From: Histoplasma ohiense
Taxonomy: Eukaryota; Ascomycota; Eurotiomycetes; Onygenales; Ajellomycetaceae
NCBI GenBank assembly: GCA_017607445.1
Contig: JAEVHH010000006.1
Coordinates: forward strand, 1 to 64,000
Direction of reading: 5' to 3'
DNA length: 64,000 bases
Below are positions 45,848 through 58,992 of this stretch, in pieces; position 1 is the first letter of the stretch, and each line of letters starts with the position of its first letter. The notes beneath the pieces are model-generated. The model was given only the letters and a program-made list of their open reading frames with translations, was not told where the DNA came from and made no database searches. Both the position numbers and the translations under genes were made by a program.

Positions 45848-48257
45848 ATTTTTCAATTAATATATTAAACTAGAAAGCAATGCAACTTAGATTTTCTAAT
45901 TACATTTTAAAACAAAGTGAATCTACATCTGCAATAGTTGAATTTGATGGTAAATATTTGAAGAATATTTATACTAGAGGCAGCAGCATGTCTGTTATAA
46001 ACCTGCAGCACAGTCCGGAATTTATTGAATCAGAATCAAGAGATTATTATTATTATTCTTCCATTATAGATATATGCAGTCAGTGACTATGACATCTACC
46101 TGAAATACTCCAGAATTTTTCAACTTAAGAATAATATACAAAGTCAATTTAATACATGCAATAGCAGAATTCCAACCCAGAATCAAACAACTATTCAAAC
46201 TATTCATCAGAATCAAGAGAGTGTAGAAATGGAAATACTCTTGACTGAAGTGGAATATTATTAGATTACATGACTTCTCATCATAATCAGTATGCTCATC
46301 ATGATCATCAGTGAGCAAAAAGATTATTATTATTATTATTATTCAATTATATATATGCAGTCATTTTTTAGTAGCAGATAATCTCTCAGAGATTAATGAA
46401 TCAACTTTTGTCTTCTCTTTTATTTTTCATATGACTCTCAATACAGATTGTGATGAGTTAGCATCTATATAGTAATTTCAGCTTATTATTCTTCCATGAT
46501 GTATGCTATTCTCTATTATCAAGAATGATGTATGCTACTGCACTAGTTATTTCATATAAGAAAGAGCTGCAAAGTTTAGAAGCTTTGAACAGCTCAAGTA
46601 ATTTTTAAATCATATCTAATAGTATATCTAAACTGAAGAGAGTATACACTTCTGAGAGTGTGATAATTTCAGTTATAATGCAAGTTGTAGTTATCATATC
46701 AATGTGATCATCTCTACACTCTAGAGCTTGATTGTATAAATGAGTGGTGAAGTCAGAACACTTTCAATTGTAAAATCAGTAACAGATAACTCACTGTCAT
46801 ATATGAGACAAGTCAAAAATATAGAAAGATAGTATAGAGATGAACAATGATTCAAAAAATCACTCTACTTACAAGCTTAAGAAGAAGTCAGACAGTCATA
46901 CAATCAAGAAAATATCAACAAAAAATCACTTATAAATGATATTCTTAAGACAAGCCGCAATCGCTCGCTTGCGCTCGCTTATCCAGCTTGAAAACGCGCC
47001 GTTTAATCCCTCGGGCGAACATAATGAGATATTCAACAGTCACACATGACTCATATATGTGAATTCCATGTAATCTACAGCTGTCAATAGAGAACAATCA
47101 CATAGATGAAAAAGATGAATAATATTATAGTAGTATTGTAGAGTTAATGTAGAAGTGCTAAGTGAGATGTAATTAAATATCAGATAGCTTATATAGAGAA
47201 TATAATAATTACAATCAAATAGCAAGCATCTGAAATACAATGATTTACATCTATCAATTCTCAAAACATCTGTAATACAATCAAAGCAGTCAAAATGACT
47301 GAATATAAGTAGAGAATCATTAAATAATGAAGAAAAACAGCTCAGAAATGATGAAATTACAGTTAATAATAATACAGAATAAACTCAGTAAGCTCAGCAG
47401 ATTCTAAAAACTTAGTAATTTATATTATTTATCAATTCATTTGTATTTAATCTTCAGCAGTTTCAGTAATTCATCAGCTCATCTATACTCATTCTTCAAC
47501 AGTTATATCAGCAGTTCATCAATGTATAAATATCAGAATATAAACTACAATTATTGATTGAATAAATCATCAGAAATAACAGCAGAGTTATTGCACAGCT
47601 GTAAAAAATAAAATTCAAAAGAGATATAATATTATATCAGAAGAACTTTAAATCTCAGTTAAAAAATAATAATAAATATAGAATCAGCATTTATTCACAG
47701 CTGTGATATCAAAATCAATTTATTATACAGTTTATATAAAAAGAATTATAATCTATTTATTGAATATATTGTAATCTCTGATATGTTGAAGAAGATCTAT
47801 ATGGATTGTTATTACAATTCACTAAGTAAACACTGCAGCTTACAGTCTGATAAGTAATGAATTGACTCTATTACATACAAATATATTAGTAAAAGATATA
47901 TACAAAATATATATACTAATATAAAAATAATAGAAAATAAACAGTTCACTGTCTTTATTAATATAATTACTGCTGACTTTGCAGCTGCAGAGGAGAATGA
48001 GAAAAGTATAAAAAATAGATTATAGAAATAATTATAAAAATAATATGAAATATATACAAAGAATATTAAAAAAATAGTAATTTTTATTATTCAAAATTAA
48101 TCACTGATCTTCTATAATCTATAAATATCAGTGAGTGTTATATAGATAATATTATTATTATATTATATTTATTATAATTGATTTTAATATATTCTATATC
48201 TTTCTATTATTATATAGTTATTTTCTAATATAGATATTTCTGTTGCATCTATTATTG
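45848..48257. other. AT-rich region with one CG island
   Basis: No convincing gene. An open stretch at 45880-46086 directly follows the secreted-protein candidate and may be its 3' untranslated region. A repeated (ATT)n plus ATATATGCAGTCA motif occurs near 46040-46085 and 46322-46365. An unmutated CG-rich patch lies at 46952-47021. The rest, to the LTR of element B, is AT-rich with no recognisable feature. Confidence 0.45.
46952..47021. other. CG-rich unmutated island
   Basis: About 70 bp keep many CpG sites: GCCGCAATCGCTCGCTTG, the tandem CGCTCGCTTG/CGCTCGCTT, GAAAACGCGCCG and CCCTCGGGCGAAC. Flanking DNA has almost none. It may be a recently inserted fragment or a transposon end. No open frame or RNA fold was identified. 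Confidence 0.5.
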
Positions 48258-48727
48258 TGTAACAGACGTACTTCGATTAATGATCTAGCACTATTCTAAT
48301 ACAGATTACAAATTGATTAAGAAAAGAAAGAGAAAAGAACTCAGAAGAAAAAATTGTATGAAGAAGATTCTTATAGAGAGAAATTCAGAGTGAAAGAATA
48401 TCAGAAGTCACTCCACAGTGAAGTGTGGAGTGGAAGAACATTAAGAGCTACACAGAAGAATTGTTAGAAACTATATAAGTGTGAAGTATGAGATGAGAGA
48501 ATCATTGAGAACTACACAGAAGAATCATTAGAGACTACATAAATACAGAGCATGAAATGAGAGAATGTTAAGAGCTATATGAAAGAATTGTTAGAAACTA
48601 CACAAGCACAGAGCACAGAGCAGAAGAATATCAAGAGTTACACAAAATCACAATGATCAGAAATGAGTGGATGCAGAAGAAGAGTTGATTGTATAAGTTA
48701 ATTACTAACAGATGCTAATCCATCACA
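48258..48727 (-). repeat. 3' LTR of gypsy B
   Basis: A 470-bp LTR with intact ends, the most compact of the family here. It is followed on the right by TTATCCTCTTCTACT, the complement of the polypurine tract. Confidence 0.88.
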
Positions 48728-51448
48728 TTATCCTCTTCTACTGAAATGAGTGAGAACTCATAGATGTCAAGGATGGCAGTGTTCTCCAAGACAGACACAG
48801 ATTCTCAGATCAGACAATCATATTCTACTCATTTGACAAAATATTCACAGCAGTGATGATTGATTCTATTGTCAAGAATTGTTTTGATTTCCCACTCAAG
48901 TTTGTTGTCTTCTTCTATAATGACAGATGACTGTCAATCAGAGATTCTCTGTGAGAAGAATGGATTCTCAGCTGCAGATTGGAGCAGATTCATATGAAAG
49001 ATATTGTGAATATCAGACAGAGTATTGAGTCAATAATTGTGTGTGTCTAGCACTTTCTTCATTGTATATTTGATGTGATGATAATCTAGTGTATACAAGA
49101 GATGATTCATTCTTATGTTCTTGAGATTCAGTCAGACTTTGTCTTCTATATAATATTGAATTGCAGAACTTCTTCTGATGTTTATTTGATTCTTATAATT
49201 TTACTGAGTACTAGTTATTGAAGTTTCTACTTATTCACAGACTTTCTTCAACTTGCTCACAATGTTCTCTGCCATCTGTATGAGACTGTGGGTGTATATA
49301 ATTTCTCAGAGAGTCTCAGAGAAGTTCAGAATCTCTAAGTTGTATTTATATAGAAGAAAGAATGAGCTTACATCTGTCATAACAGAATCTCAACTGTTAA
49401 TCACAATCTCAGTGTGTGACAGCAGATTATTTCAGTTGTTTTATATGTAATTACAGAACTTACAGAGAATGTTCTTTACTGTTTATATCATTCTCTCAGT
49501 AGCTTCATCAGTCTCTGAATGATACACTGTTGATAACTTTCATTTGATTTTTAATAATTGATATATGTGAGCTCAGAGTGCACTGACAAATTGACTGTCT
49601 CTATCTGATACAATGAATAAAAGCAGACTGTGTATATAATAGAATGAGCTTCTGATGAAGACATCTGCAACTACTTTGATATTCATCTTATCACAGAGCT
49701 GTAGTATTACACTCTTGCTGAGTCAGTTGACAATGACTAGAATATTTATAGAATCTTTACTTTCAGATAAGAAAACTGCAAAATCAATAGCTATATCACA
49801 TCAAATTCAGTCAAAGATAGATAGAGACTTCAGCATCTCTTTTCAGTGTTCATATCATATTATCACTGAATCACAGCAATCACAGTTGCATACAAATCAG
49901 TGTATGTCATTCAATATATCTGATCAGTAGAATTCTCAGACAACAATGTTGTACATGATTTCATATTCTAAATGCTCAGTCATCAGTGAGTCATAAATTT
50001 CTTGCATGATCTGTATTTGTAGAGATTCTGAATCAGAGACTCATCATCTATCTCAAAAGCATAAGCAGTTCTCATTATTGATTGAATATGCTGAGATATC
50101 TGTTTTTGAATATACATCTGTGGGGAATCAAGATGTTCTGTTTTATACAGCTTTGATAATTTATTGTCAGAATTCATCTGCTTCTGCTGCTAGCTTTCAT
50201 TGTTCTTTGAGTGAGAGTTCTTGAGCTCAGAACTGATTGACATGTATACAGAGTTCATCTGATTGTATAGAACTTTTTATGATCACAGAGTTGATTAATC
50301 AATGCTCTCAGTGTTTTCATCTGTTATTCAAGTCATCAGATGATATATCTTGTTCTCAGTGAGACACAGCATTCACAAAAGTATTCTCTACTTCAGATTG
50401 ATAATGAATTATGAATAAAAAATGGCTAAAAAACAATGATCAACACATATGCCTCTCAATAAGCTTACAAATGATGGTGAAGTATTCTAGATTCTTATGA
50501 TTGATAACAATCTCAAATCTCTCAACACTTATAAGTTCAGACTTTCATTCTTCAAGACATTGTATGATCATTAGAAGCTTCTTGTTGTAGATCTTATAGT
50601 TGCATTCAGCAGATGACATCTTTTTTAAAATGAAGACACAAGATTGTAGAACATCTTTATTATCATATTACATCAGTACTTCATCTATTACATAACTCAA
50701 GACATCTGTTTTGAGAATTGTATGCTTATCTGAATCAAATGATTGCAGCATTGAGACACTTGTGAACATATGCTTCAGCTTTTTGAATGCTGCATCCACT
50801 TCATCAGTTCATTGAAATACAGCATCTTTTCAGATCAGATCTGTCAGTGATTGTACAATATTGAAAAAGTCTTTGATGAATCTTTGATAGAAGTTGATGA
50901 ATTCTAGAAAGCTTCTAGTTTCTTTTACTGAGACTGATATCTCTCAGTTGAGAATTGCTTTCATCTTCTTAGAATTCATACATACATCTTTTTCAGCCTT
51001 GATGATGAATTCCAGATAGGTTGTAGACTTGATCTCAAAGTCACATTTGTCAATGTTCACTTACAGTTCAGCTTTTTATAGACAGTCAAGCATTTGTTGT
51101 ATGTGTTTATAATACTCAGTGAACAATTCATCAATGAAGATTAAGATATCATTCATGTACACTGAGATGATCTCATTGAGCAGATCTCATAGAGCTCAGT
51201 TAATGTATTTCTGAAATATACTCAGAATGTTTGCTAATTCAAAGAGAGTCACTGTTCATTTGTATAATTCATAACATGTGTGAAAAGCAGTTAACTATTC
51301 ATCACCTTCATTAATTCTTATCTTATAGAAGGCTGCAGAGATGTCAAGCTTTGTAAATCATTTTGCTTTTTCTATTCATTCAAATATTTCATTGATGAGT
51401 GAAAGAGGATATTGATTCTTTCATGTAATCTTGTTGAATTCTCAGTAG

Positions 51449-51730
51449 TCAACACAGAATTTTAAGCCTTCTTCTGATTTCTTTGTATGATTCAGATAGT
51501 TTCTTACGCGGTTTCTTGAGGTCTTTGAGTTCTAGCTTCTCTAGCGCTTTTTTGATATTCATCATACTAGCAGTGAACACTTGAACATTCTTCTTCTCAT
51601 GCATTTGATGAGTTAGTAGTTTGTATATTTCTGCTGATATCTGAGTGAGATCAGCAGTTCTATCAACATTCTTCTTATAAACATGATCATCTTCTGGAAA
51701 AATAAGGCAGTGATTGCATGCATTCAACAA
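51449..51730 (-). pseudogene. Gypsy B linker before RT
   Basis: This open stretch starts MLNACNHCLIFPEDDHVYKK, the same linker as in A (7245-6943), C (58674-58372) and D (63738-63490). It loses the VFDKKEAE end through a local frame change, which also gives a different C-terminus (KEIRRRLKILC). Confidence 0.75.
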
Positions 51731-51949
51731 GGTTTCAAATTCTGTGAGCTATGATAGACTGAGTATTAGATTGTATTCAAGGTCTTGTATTTTGTATGTG
51801 TATATATTCTTTTTCTCATGTCCTTCTACATCAACATTAAATCTTACCATGTTGTAGAAGATGGATTCTCTGAGGCTATCAAATTCACTGAGTTTACACA
51901 GCTTGAAAAAGAGAATACACTGAAGCTTATGCTTCTGTTTGTTTGTTTG

Positions 51950-52190
51950 TTTGTATTGATTTAACATTCTGGAGAAAACATGGGCAGTGTCTGTGTTTCA
52001 GAAGCCTTCTGAAGGGCATGAAGATGTGCTACACTGAAGAGATTTCTATATACACAGAGAGAGAGAAAACAGAATTCAGATGACAACTCTTGAGAAGACT
52101 CAGCTCATTGAAAAGAATTTTTCTGAGTTGCACATTCATTTCTGATCTGATGTATGATCATTCATGATGAAGCTATAGTGTGATTTCTGA
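51950..52190. repeat. Third, partial copy of the subtelomeric block
   Basis: TATTGATTTAACATTCTGGA to TGATCATTCATGATG aligns with 10058-10265 and 33920-34120, sharing CTACACTGAAGA, ACAGAATTCAGAT and TTTCTGATCTGAT. It retains GGGCAGTGTCTGTG and AAGGGCATGAAG. It is more diverged than copies 1 and 2 are from each other, and in part less AT-shifted. Confidence 0.7.
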
Positions 52191-52555
52191 GAGGACTGCT
52201 GCTGCTATGTCTGAAAGACTTTATAGTGAACAGAGAGAGATAACTCTCTCAGTTGATCTGAAAACTGTCTGCACTTCTAACAATAGAAGAAAAACAGATG
52301 AGATAGATAAAAGAAAAAGAGAAAAAGTGAATATTCTGAAAAGAAAAATAAAAAGAAGAGTGAAGAAAAGTCTGTGTCATCTGTGACATCTTGCAGTCAC
52401 ATGACTCAGTGCAAGTTCAGAGAAGAGAGAGAAGAAGAGAGCACTGAAGAAGATTGTGAGAGAAAAGAAATGAAAAGAAACAGAGAGAGCAGTGAGAAAA
52501 GAGAAGAAAAGTGTCTAAATCAATAAAGATCAGAATCAGTGAAGATAAGTAAAGC
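52191..52555. other. Purine-rich spacer
   Basis: About 360 bp rich in GAGAAGAAAAG words. A 68-codon + open frame (52180-52386) is Lys/Arg-rich through this composition and is not called as a gene. Confidence 0.4.
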
Positions 52556-54830
52556 AGAGTATGTATAGATATCATACTGACAGCTGAAAGTATATCAACT
52601 GAATCAACATGCAGACTATACTGATTACACCACAGCTAGTTAAAACAGATGAGTCAATCATACTGATTGAATCATTTGCATCAGTTGAATTGATTGAACT
52701 GATTGAACTGATCATATCAATTGTACTGTTTGTACTGTTTGTATCAATTGAATTGATTGAATTGATTGTATCATTTGTATCAATTGAACTGAATGAATCA
52801 ATTGTACTGATTGCATTGATTGAATCTATTGTACTGTTTAAATCAGTTGTACTGAATGTTGTGCTATCTGTACTGTCTGTATAGGCTTGAAACTGCTGTG
52901 GAGGGCTGTCAGATGATGTGTGCTCAAACAGCTGTGTTATCTCATACAGTACTATATATAGAACTGTGTGCAGTCAAGCAGTTCTACAAAGTTTGTAGAG
53001 ATCAGAGACTCTAGATAAATAATAGCTGTCATCTGATTGTGTAACTGTGCTGCTGATTTCTTGAGTCAGTGAGAGAAGTGTCTCTGTGAGTATTGACAGA
53101 GTATCAAATATTCTGAGCTTTTGTTGTATTTACAGACACAGATGAGTCTTGCATCTGCATGCTGAAAACATCTATAGTATCAGAAGAAGTTCTCATGAGA
53201 GAAGCAGAGTGCAAGTCAGCAGTGAAGAGTATACTGTGATATAATGAGCTCTGAAAAGATTTTTACTTGATATTTCACAATTGATCTGCTGAATCTTCAG
53301 CTCTGATATCAGTCAGAGAGTTTTTCACAGACTCTGCTTCATCACTCTCACTCTGTCTTTTGACTGAGATATTTGATCACTGTGTGAATCTCACTGACTG
53401 TGAATATGATCTTGAGTTTATAGACTGAAGCTGCAGTAGATGAGACTGTCTGCTTAATCAGATAATCTGCTTTCTCATTACTCTCTATTCTCATATACTC
53501 AGAGACTCATTTCAGACTTATATTATATTGTCTGAGAAGTTTGTGGCAGTGGCTGTAGACTTAGTTTGAGAAGATCATCACACTGCTCTGTATATTTCAG
53601 ATAACTGAGATGTTGTCAAAGCAAAGTCAGATTCAAAAATTGATACTGTCATCTGTGACACAGAGTAGAAGCTTCATCATACACTCTAATACATGACAGA
53701 CATCAACTGTCTCAGTATTGAAGATATATGATATAGAGCTCAGTGCAGCTGAGAAACTGATTAGCTGTTTGTTTCTCTGATAGATTATAAAGTCATAACT
53801 CATCTATCTGCTGTTGTCAAGAATCTGTTTTGATTCATTCAAGAAAATATATAGATCTATTGAAGATTGACTTCTTTACTATTTCTTGAATGTCTGAGCA
53901 GTATTCTTTTTATCTATATTCTCTGTGAAATCTGTCCCACACTTCTCTGAGTAGTGTGGGATGACAAGTGTGAATCTATTGACTGCAGATAGTAGTATCT
54001 TCAACTTCTGAATCTTGATATTTGAATGCTATTGAGTTTCAGTTTTTTTTTTATATGTGATCATTGAGAAAGCTATCTGTGAAGTCAGTGAATGTCTTTC
54101 ATTCATTATCTGAAGTCTTATTACAAAACATATTTTGATCTTCTTCAGAGTTATTATTACTGATGAGAGCTCAGCATTCTGATATAGAGTTGCAATGAAT
54201 ATTGTATGAAAAACTGAAAGAACTTCTCTGACTGCTCTAATAAACATCTTCTCAATTGTTTTTATATATTATTTTAGATGAGAGCTGATCTTCTCACTTC
54301 TGTCTGTGTGTCTTACTGACTATATACAGTCACTGTATCAGATCTCTGTGCTATAGAGCAGTGAGAAAATCATACAGATGATAACTATCTTTTACAGAGC
54401 ATCTACTGAAAGTTCATCTCTGATTTTTTCTAAACTTTGAATATACTGAGTCACAGTTCTTATCTTCTTTGTCTGAACAGAGATATATAATCTTCAGATG
54501 AGTCTTCTGTCAAAATGTACACTCAGTCAGCAGAGTACTGACTTCTGTTCAGCTGAGACAGTGACAGAATGTATGATCAGATTCTCTGACACAATTACTG
54601 ATGATGTTTTATTGTGTTACTGTTTTATGAGATGAATTATCTCAAGTTTCTTTGATGCAAAGATCATCTTATTTGTCTTTCTTCATCTCAGAATACTCTG
54701 TATATCATGGCTGAGAAGAATAGCATTGTTATCAAGTGAGTATGTAGCTCATCAAATGTTCAGATCATCTGTATAATCAAAATACAATTTCAGATTCTGT
54801 TACAGCAGCTCTGTCAGATACAGAAGAAAC
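52556..54830 (-). mobile_element. Decayed LINE remnant
   Basis: This is the paralogue of 26884-28115 and extends further 5'. At 54247-54029 the minus strand reads FIRAVREVLSVFHTIFIATL, then YQNAELSSVIITLKK and IRLQIMNERHSL. This matches the conserved region between LINE reverse transcriptase and RNase H (LPVWRTTP type). RNase H and the zinc tail follow at about 53660-53090 but are heavily broken. The 3' tail array at 52660-52860 is the mutated form of the CCG-containing array at 27085. The 5' side is cut by the LTR of element C at 54831. Confidence 0.75.
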
Positions 54831-55426
54831 TGTAACAAACATAGTTCGATTAACGATCTAACACTATTCTAATACAGATTACAAATTGATTAAGAAAAGA
54901 AAGAGAAAATCAATCAGAAGAAAAGATTGTACAAAGAGGGTTCTTATAGAGAGAAGTTCAGAGTGAAAGAATATCAGAAGCTGCTTCACAGTGGAGTGCA
55001 GAGTGGAAGAACATTAAGAGCTATACAGAAGAATTGTTAGAAACTACATGAGTGTGAAGTGTGGAGTGGGAGAATCATTGAGAGCTACATGAAAGAATTG
55101 TTAGAGACTACATGAGCATGAAACACAGAGTGGGAGAACATTAGAAGCTACATGAAAGAATTGTTAGAAACTATATAAGTGCAGAACATGGAGTGAAAGA
55201 ATGTTAGAAGCTATATGAAAGAATTGTTAGAAACTTTGTGAGTGCAGAGCACAGAGTGGAAGAACATTAAGAGCTACACAGAAGAATCATTAGAAACTAT
55301 ACAAATGCAGAGCACAGAATGAAAGAACATTGAGAATTATATGAGATCACAATGATCAGAAATGAGTGGATGCAGAAGAGGAGTTGATTGTGTAAGTTAA
55401 TTACTAACAGATACTAACTCATCACA
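54831..55426 (-). repeat. 3' LTR of gypsy C
   Basis: This 596-bp LTR is longer than the others because of extra repeats of a unit containing GAAAGAATTGTTAGAAACTA. It is followed by TTATCCCCCTCTACC, the complement of a well-kept polypurine tract (GGTAGAGGGGGATAA). Confidence 0.88.
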
Positions 55427-57243
55427 TTATCCCCCTCTACCAGAGTGAGTGAGGACTTGTAGATGTCTAGAGCAGTGGTGTCCTTCAAGATAAACACAGA
55501 TTCTCAGATCAGATGATTGTATTCTACTTATTTGATGAGATATTTGCAGTGATGGTGATTGATTCTATTGTTAAGAATTGCTTCAATTTCTCACTCAAGT
55601 TCATTGTCTTCTTCTACAATGACAGATGACTGTCAATTGAAGATTCTCTGTGAGGGGAATGAATCCTCAGCCATGGATTGGAGCAGGTTTGTATGAAAGA
55701 TATCATGAATATTAGATGAGATGTCAAATTGATAATTGTGTGTGTCTAGCACTTTCTTCACTGTATATTTGATGTGATGATAATCTAGTGTATGTGAGGG
55801 GTGGTTCATTCTTATGTTTTTGAGGTTCAATCAGACTTTGTCTTCTACATAATATTGAATTGCAGGACTTCTTCTGATGTTCACTTGATTTTCATAATCT
55901 TACTGAGTGCTGATCATTGAAGCTTCTGCTCATTCATGAGTTTTCTTCAGCTTACTCACAATGTTCTCTGTCATCTGTATAAGGCTGTGAGTGTACACAG
56001 TTTCTTGAAGAGTCTTGGAGAAGTTCAGAATCTCTAGATTGTATTCATATAGAAGAAAAAATGAGCTTACATCTGTTGTAGCAGAATCTCAACTGTTAAT
56101 TGCAATCTCAGTGTGTGACAGTGGATTGCTTCAGTTGTCTTGTGTGTAATTGCAGAACTTACAGAGAATGTTCTTTATCATTTGTATCATTCTCTCAGTA
56201 GCTCCATCAGTCTCTGAGTGATATGCTGTTGATAACTTTCATTCAATTTTTGATAATTGGCATACACAGACTCAGAGTGTGCTGATGAATTGACTGTCTC
56301 TATTCAACACAATAAATGAAAGCAGATCATACATACAATAGAACAGACTTCTGATGAAGATATCTGCAACTACTTCAGCATCTATCTTGTCACAGAGCTG
56401 TAGTATTACATCCTTACTAAGTCAGTTGACAATGACTAGAATGTTCATAGAATCTCCACTTTCAGATAAGAAAACTGCAAAATTGATAGCTATATTGCAT
56501 CAAATTCAGTCAGAGACAGATAGAGGCTTCAGCATTTCTTTTCAACATTCACACTATATCATCACTGAGCTGCAGTGGTCACAGTTGTGTACAAATCAGT
56601 GTATGTCTTTTGACATATCTAGTCAGTAGAATTCTCAGACAACAATGTTGTACATGATTTTGTATTCTGAGTGTTCAGTCATTGATGAGTCATGAATTTC
56701 TTATATGATTCATATTCATAGAGATTCTGAATTGAGAATCCATCATCTATTTCAAAAGCATAAGCAGTTGTCATTGTCAATCAAACATGCTGAGATATCC
56801 ATTCTTGAGTATACATCTGTGGAGAATCAAGATGTTTTACTTCATATGACTTCAGTGACTTGCTGTCAGAATTCATCTGCTTCTACTGCTAGTCTTCATT
56901 GTTCTTCAAGTGAGGATTCATAAGCTCAGAACTGGTTGATATGTATGCAGAGTTCATCTGATTGTGTAGAACTTTCTATAATTGCATGGTTGATTAACTG
57001 ATGCTCTCAGTGTTTTCATCTGTCATCTAAGTCATCAGATGGCATATCTTGTTCTTGATGAAACAGAGCATCTGCAAAGATGTTCTCTACTTCAGATCAA
57101 TAACAAATTGTGAATGAAAAACAGCTAAGAAATAATGATCAACATATATGTCTCTCAGTGAGTTTATAAGTGATTGTGAAGTATTCTAAATTCTTATGAT
57201 TGATAACAATCTCAAACTTCTCAACACTCATAAGTTCAGACTT

Positions 57244-57450
57244 TCATTCTTTAAGATATTGTATGATTGCTAGGAGCTTCTTGTTGTAGATCTCATAGTT
57301 GCATTCAGCAGACAACATCTTTTTCAAGATGAAGACACAAGATTGTAGAACATCTTCATTATTATATTGCATTAGTGCTTCATCTACTACATAACCCAAG
57401 GCATCTGTTTCAAGAATCATATGCTTATCTGAATCAAATGATTGCAGCAT
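57244..57450 (-). pseudogene. Gypsy C RNase H fragment
   Basis: An open stretch with MILETDALGYVVDEALMQYN and LSAECNYEIYNKKLLAIIQY, the classic start of the gypsy RNase H domain (ILETDASGYAIG, ECNYEIYDKELLAI). The first catalytic aspartate (ETDA) is present. It is an open piece of the broken pol frame. Confidence 0.85.
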
Positions 57451-58692
57451 TGAGATGTTTGTGAATATACACTTCAGCTTTTTGAATGCTGCATCTGCTT
57501 CATCAGTTCATTGAAATACAGCATCTTTCCAGATCAGATCTGTCAGTGGTTGTACAATATTGAAGAAGTCTTTGATGAATCTTCAGTAGAAGTTGATGAA
57601 TTCTAGAAAGCTTCTAGTCTCTTTTACTGAGACTGATGTCTCTCAGTTGAGAATTGCTTTCATCTTCTTAGAATCTATGCATACATCTTTTTCAGCTTGG
57701 ATGATGAATTCTAGATAGGTCATAGACTTGATCTCAAAGTCACATTTATCAATGTTCACTTGCAGTTCAGCTTTTCATAGATGGTCAAGCACTTGTCATA
57801 TATGCTTACAGTGCTCAATGAGTGATCCATCAGTGAATATCAAGATATCATTCATGTACACTGAGGTGATCTCATTGAGCAGATCTCATAGAGCTCAGTT
57901 AATGTATTTCTGAAACATACTCAAAGTATTCACTAATTCAAAGAGAGTCACTGTTCATTTGTATAATCTGTAACATATACAAAAGACAGTTAGTCATTCA
58001 TCACCTTCATTAATTCTTATTTTGTAGAAGGCTGCAGAGATGTCAAGTTTCATAAATCATTTTGCTTTTTCTATCTATTTGAGCATTTCATTGATGAGTG
58101 AGAGAGAGTATTGATTCTTTCATATAATCTTGTTGAGTTCTTGATAGTCAATGCAGAATCATAAGTCTTCTTCTGATTTCTTTGTAAACAGTACAGATAC
58201 TGTAGTGAGTGAGTTGCTAACACAAATGAAGTCTTTGTCTAGTAATCTATTGAGTGTTTTTCATAGAATGAGGAGTTTGTTGTGTGACATGCTGTAGAGA
58301 GAATCTCAGAGTGATTGTGAATTTTTATCATCTTTCTTAATAAGCTCAATTGTATGATCTATATCAGATTCTCAGTGAGAGGGAAGCTTTTCAGCTTCTT
58401 TCTTATCAAACACATCTGTAAAGTCTTCATACAATTCAGATAGTTTCTTGCACAGTTTCTTGAGATCTTTAAGTTCTAACTTTTCTAACACTTTTTTGAT
58501 ATTTATTATACTAGCAGTGAACACTTGAATGTTCTTCTTCTCATACACTTGATGAATTAGTAGTTTGTATACTTCCACTGATATCTGAGTGAGATCAGCA
58601 GTTCTATCAACATTCTTCTTGTAAACACAGTCATCTTCTGAGAAAATAAGACAGTGATTGCATGCATTCAACAAGGTTCCAAATTCTGTGAG

Positions 58693-58992
58693 CTATGATA
58701 GACTGAGCATTAGATCATACTCAAGGTTTTGTATTTTGTATGTGTATACATTCTTTTTCTCATGTTCTTCTACATTGATATTAAATCTTATCATGTTGTA
58801 GAAGGCAGATCCTCTGAAGCTGTCAAATTCACTGAGTTTATATGATTTGAGAAAGAGAATACACTGAAGTTTATGCTTCTCAATCAGCTGAGTGTCTATA
58901 AGAGTGTAATGAAGGAAACCACTGTCTATCATTGCTTGTACATTGACTAGACTATTTAAAATGACAGAGATCATGATTGTGTCTGCTTGCAT
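58693..58992 (-). pseudogene. Gypsy C protease fragment
   Basis: An open stretch of 99 codons with AMIDSGFLHYTLIDTQLIEK, the DSG active site of the retropepsin. It is the longest surviving protease piece among the four elements. A homologous piece at 63996-63757 belongs to element D. Confidence 0.82.

Larger units (their letters stand above)
48258..51955 (-). mobile_element. Ty3/gypsy chromovirus B, 5' truncated
   Basis: The 3' LTR is 48258-48727 (TGTAACAG to CATCACA). Next come the chromodomain and integrase region, RNase H near 50520-50700, RT near 50750-51450 (conserved blocks as in element A) and part of the protease (51749-51955). The protease active site and everything upstream are missing. 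The element breaks off at a GTTTGTTTGTTTGTTTG run near 51940-51955, joining a fragment of the duplicated block. All frames carry stops. Confidence 0.85.

Noticed and set aside
45280..46330. Mitochondrial DNA insertion
   Set aside because: The AT-rich look suggested it, but the signal-peptide exon, canonical GTATGT donor and Cys-rich end fit a nuclear gene, and no mitochondrial gene or tRNA was recognised.
52180..52386. 68-codon Lys/Arg-rich ORF as a small basic protein
   Set aside because: It arises from a purine-rich GAGAAGAAAAG tract, with no homologue within the window and no gene context.
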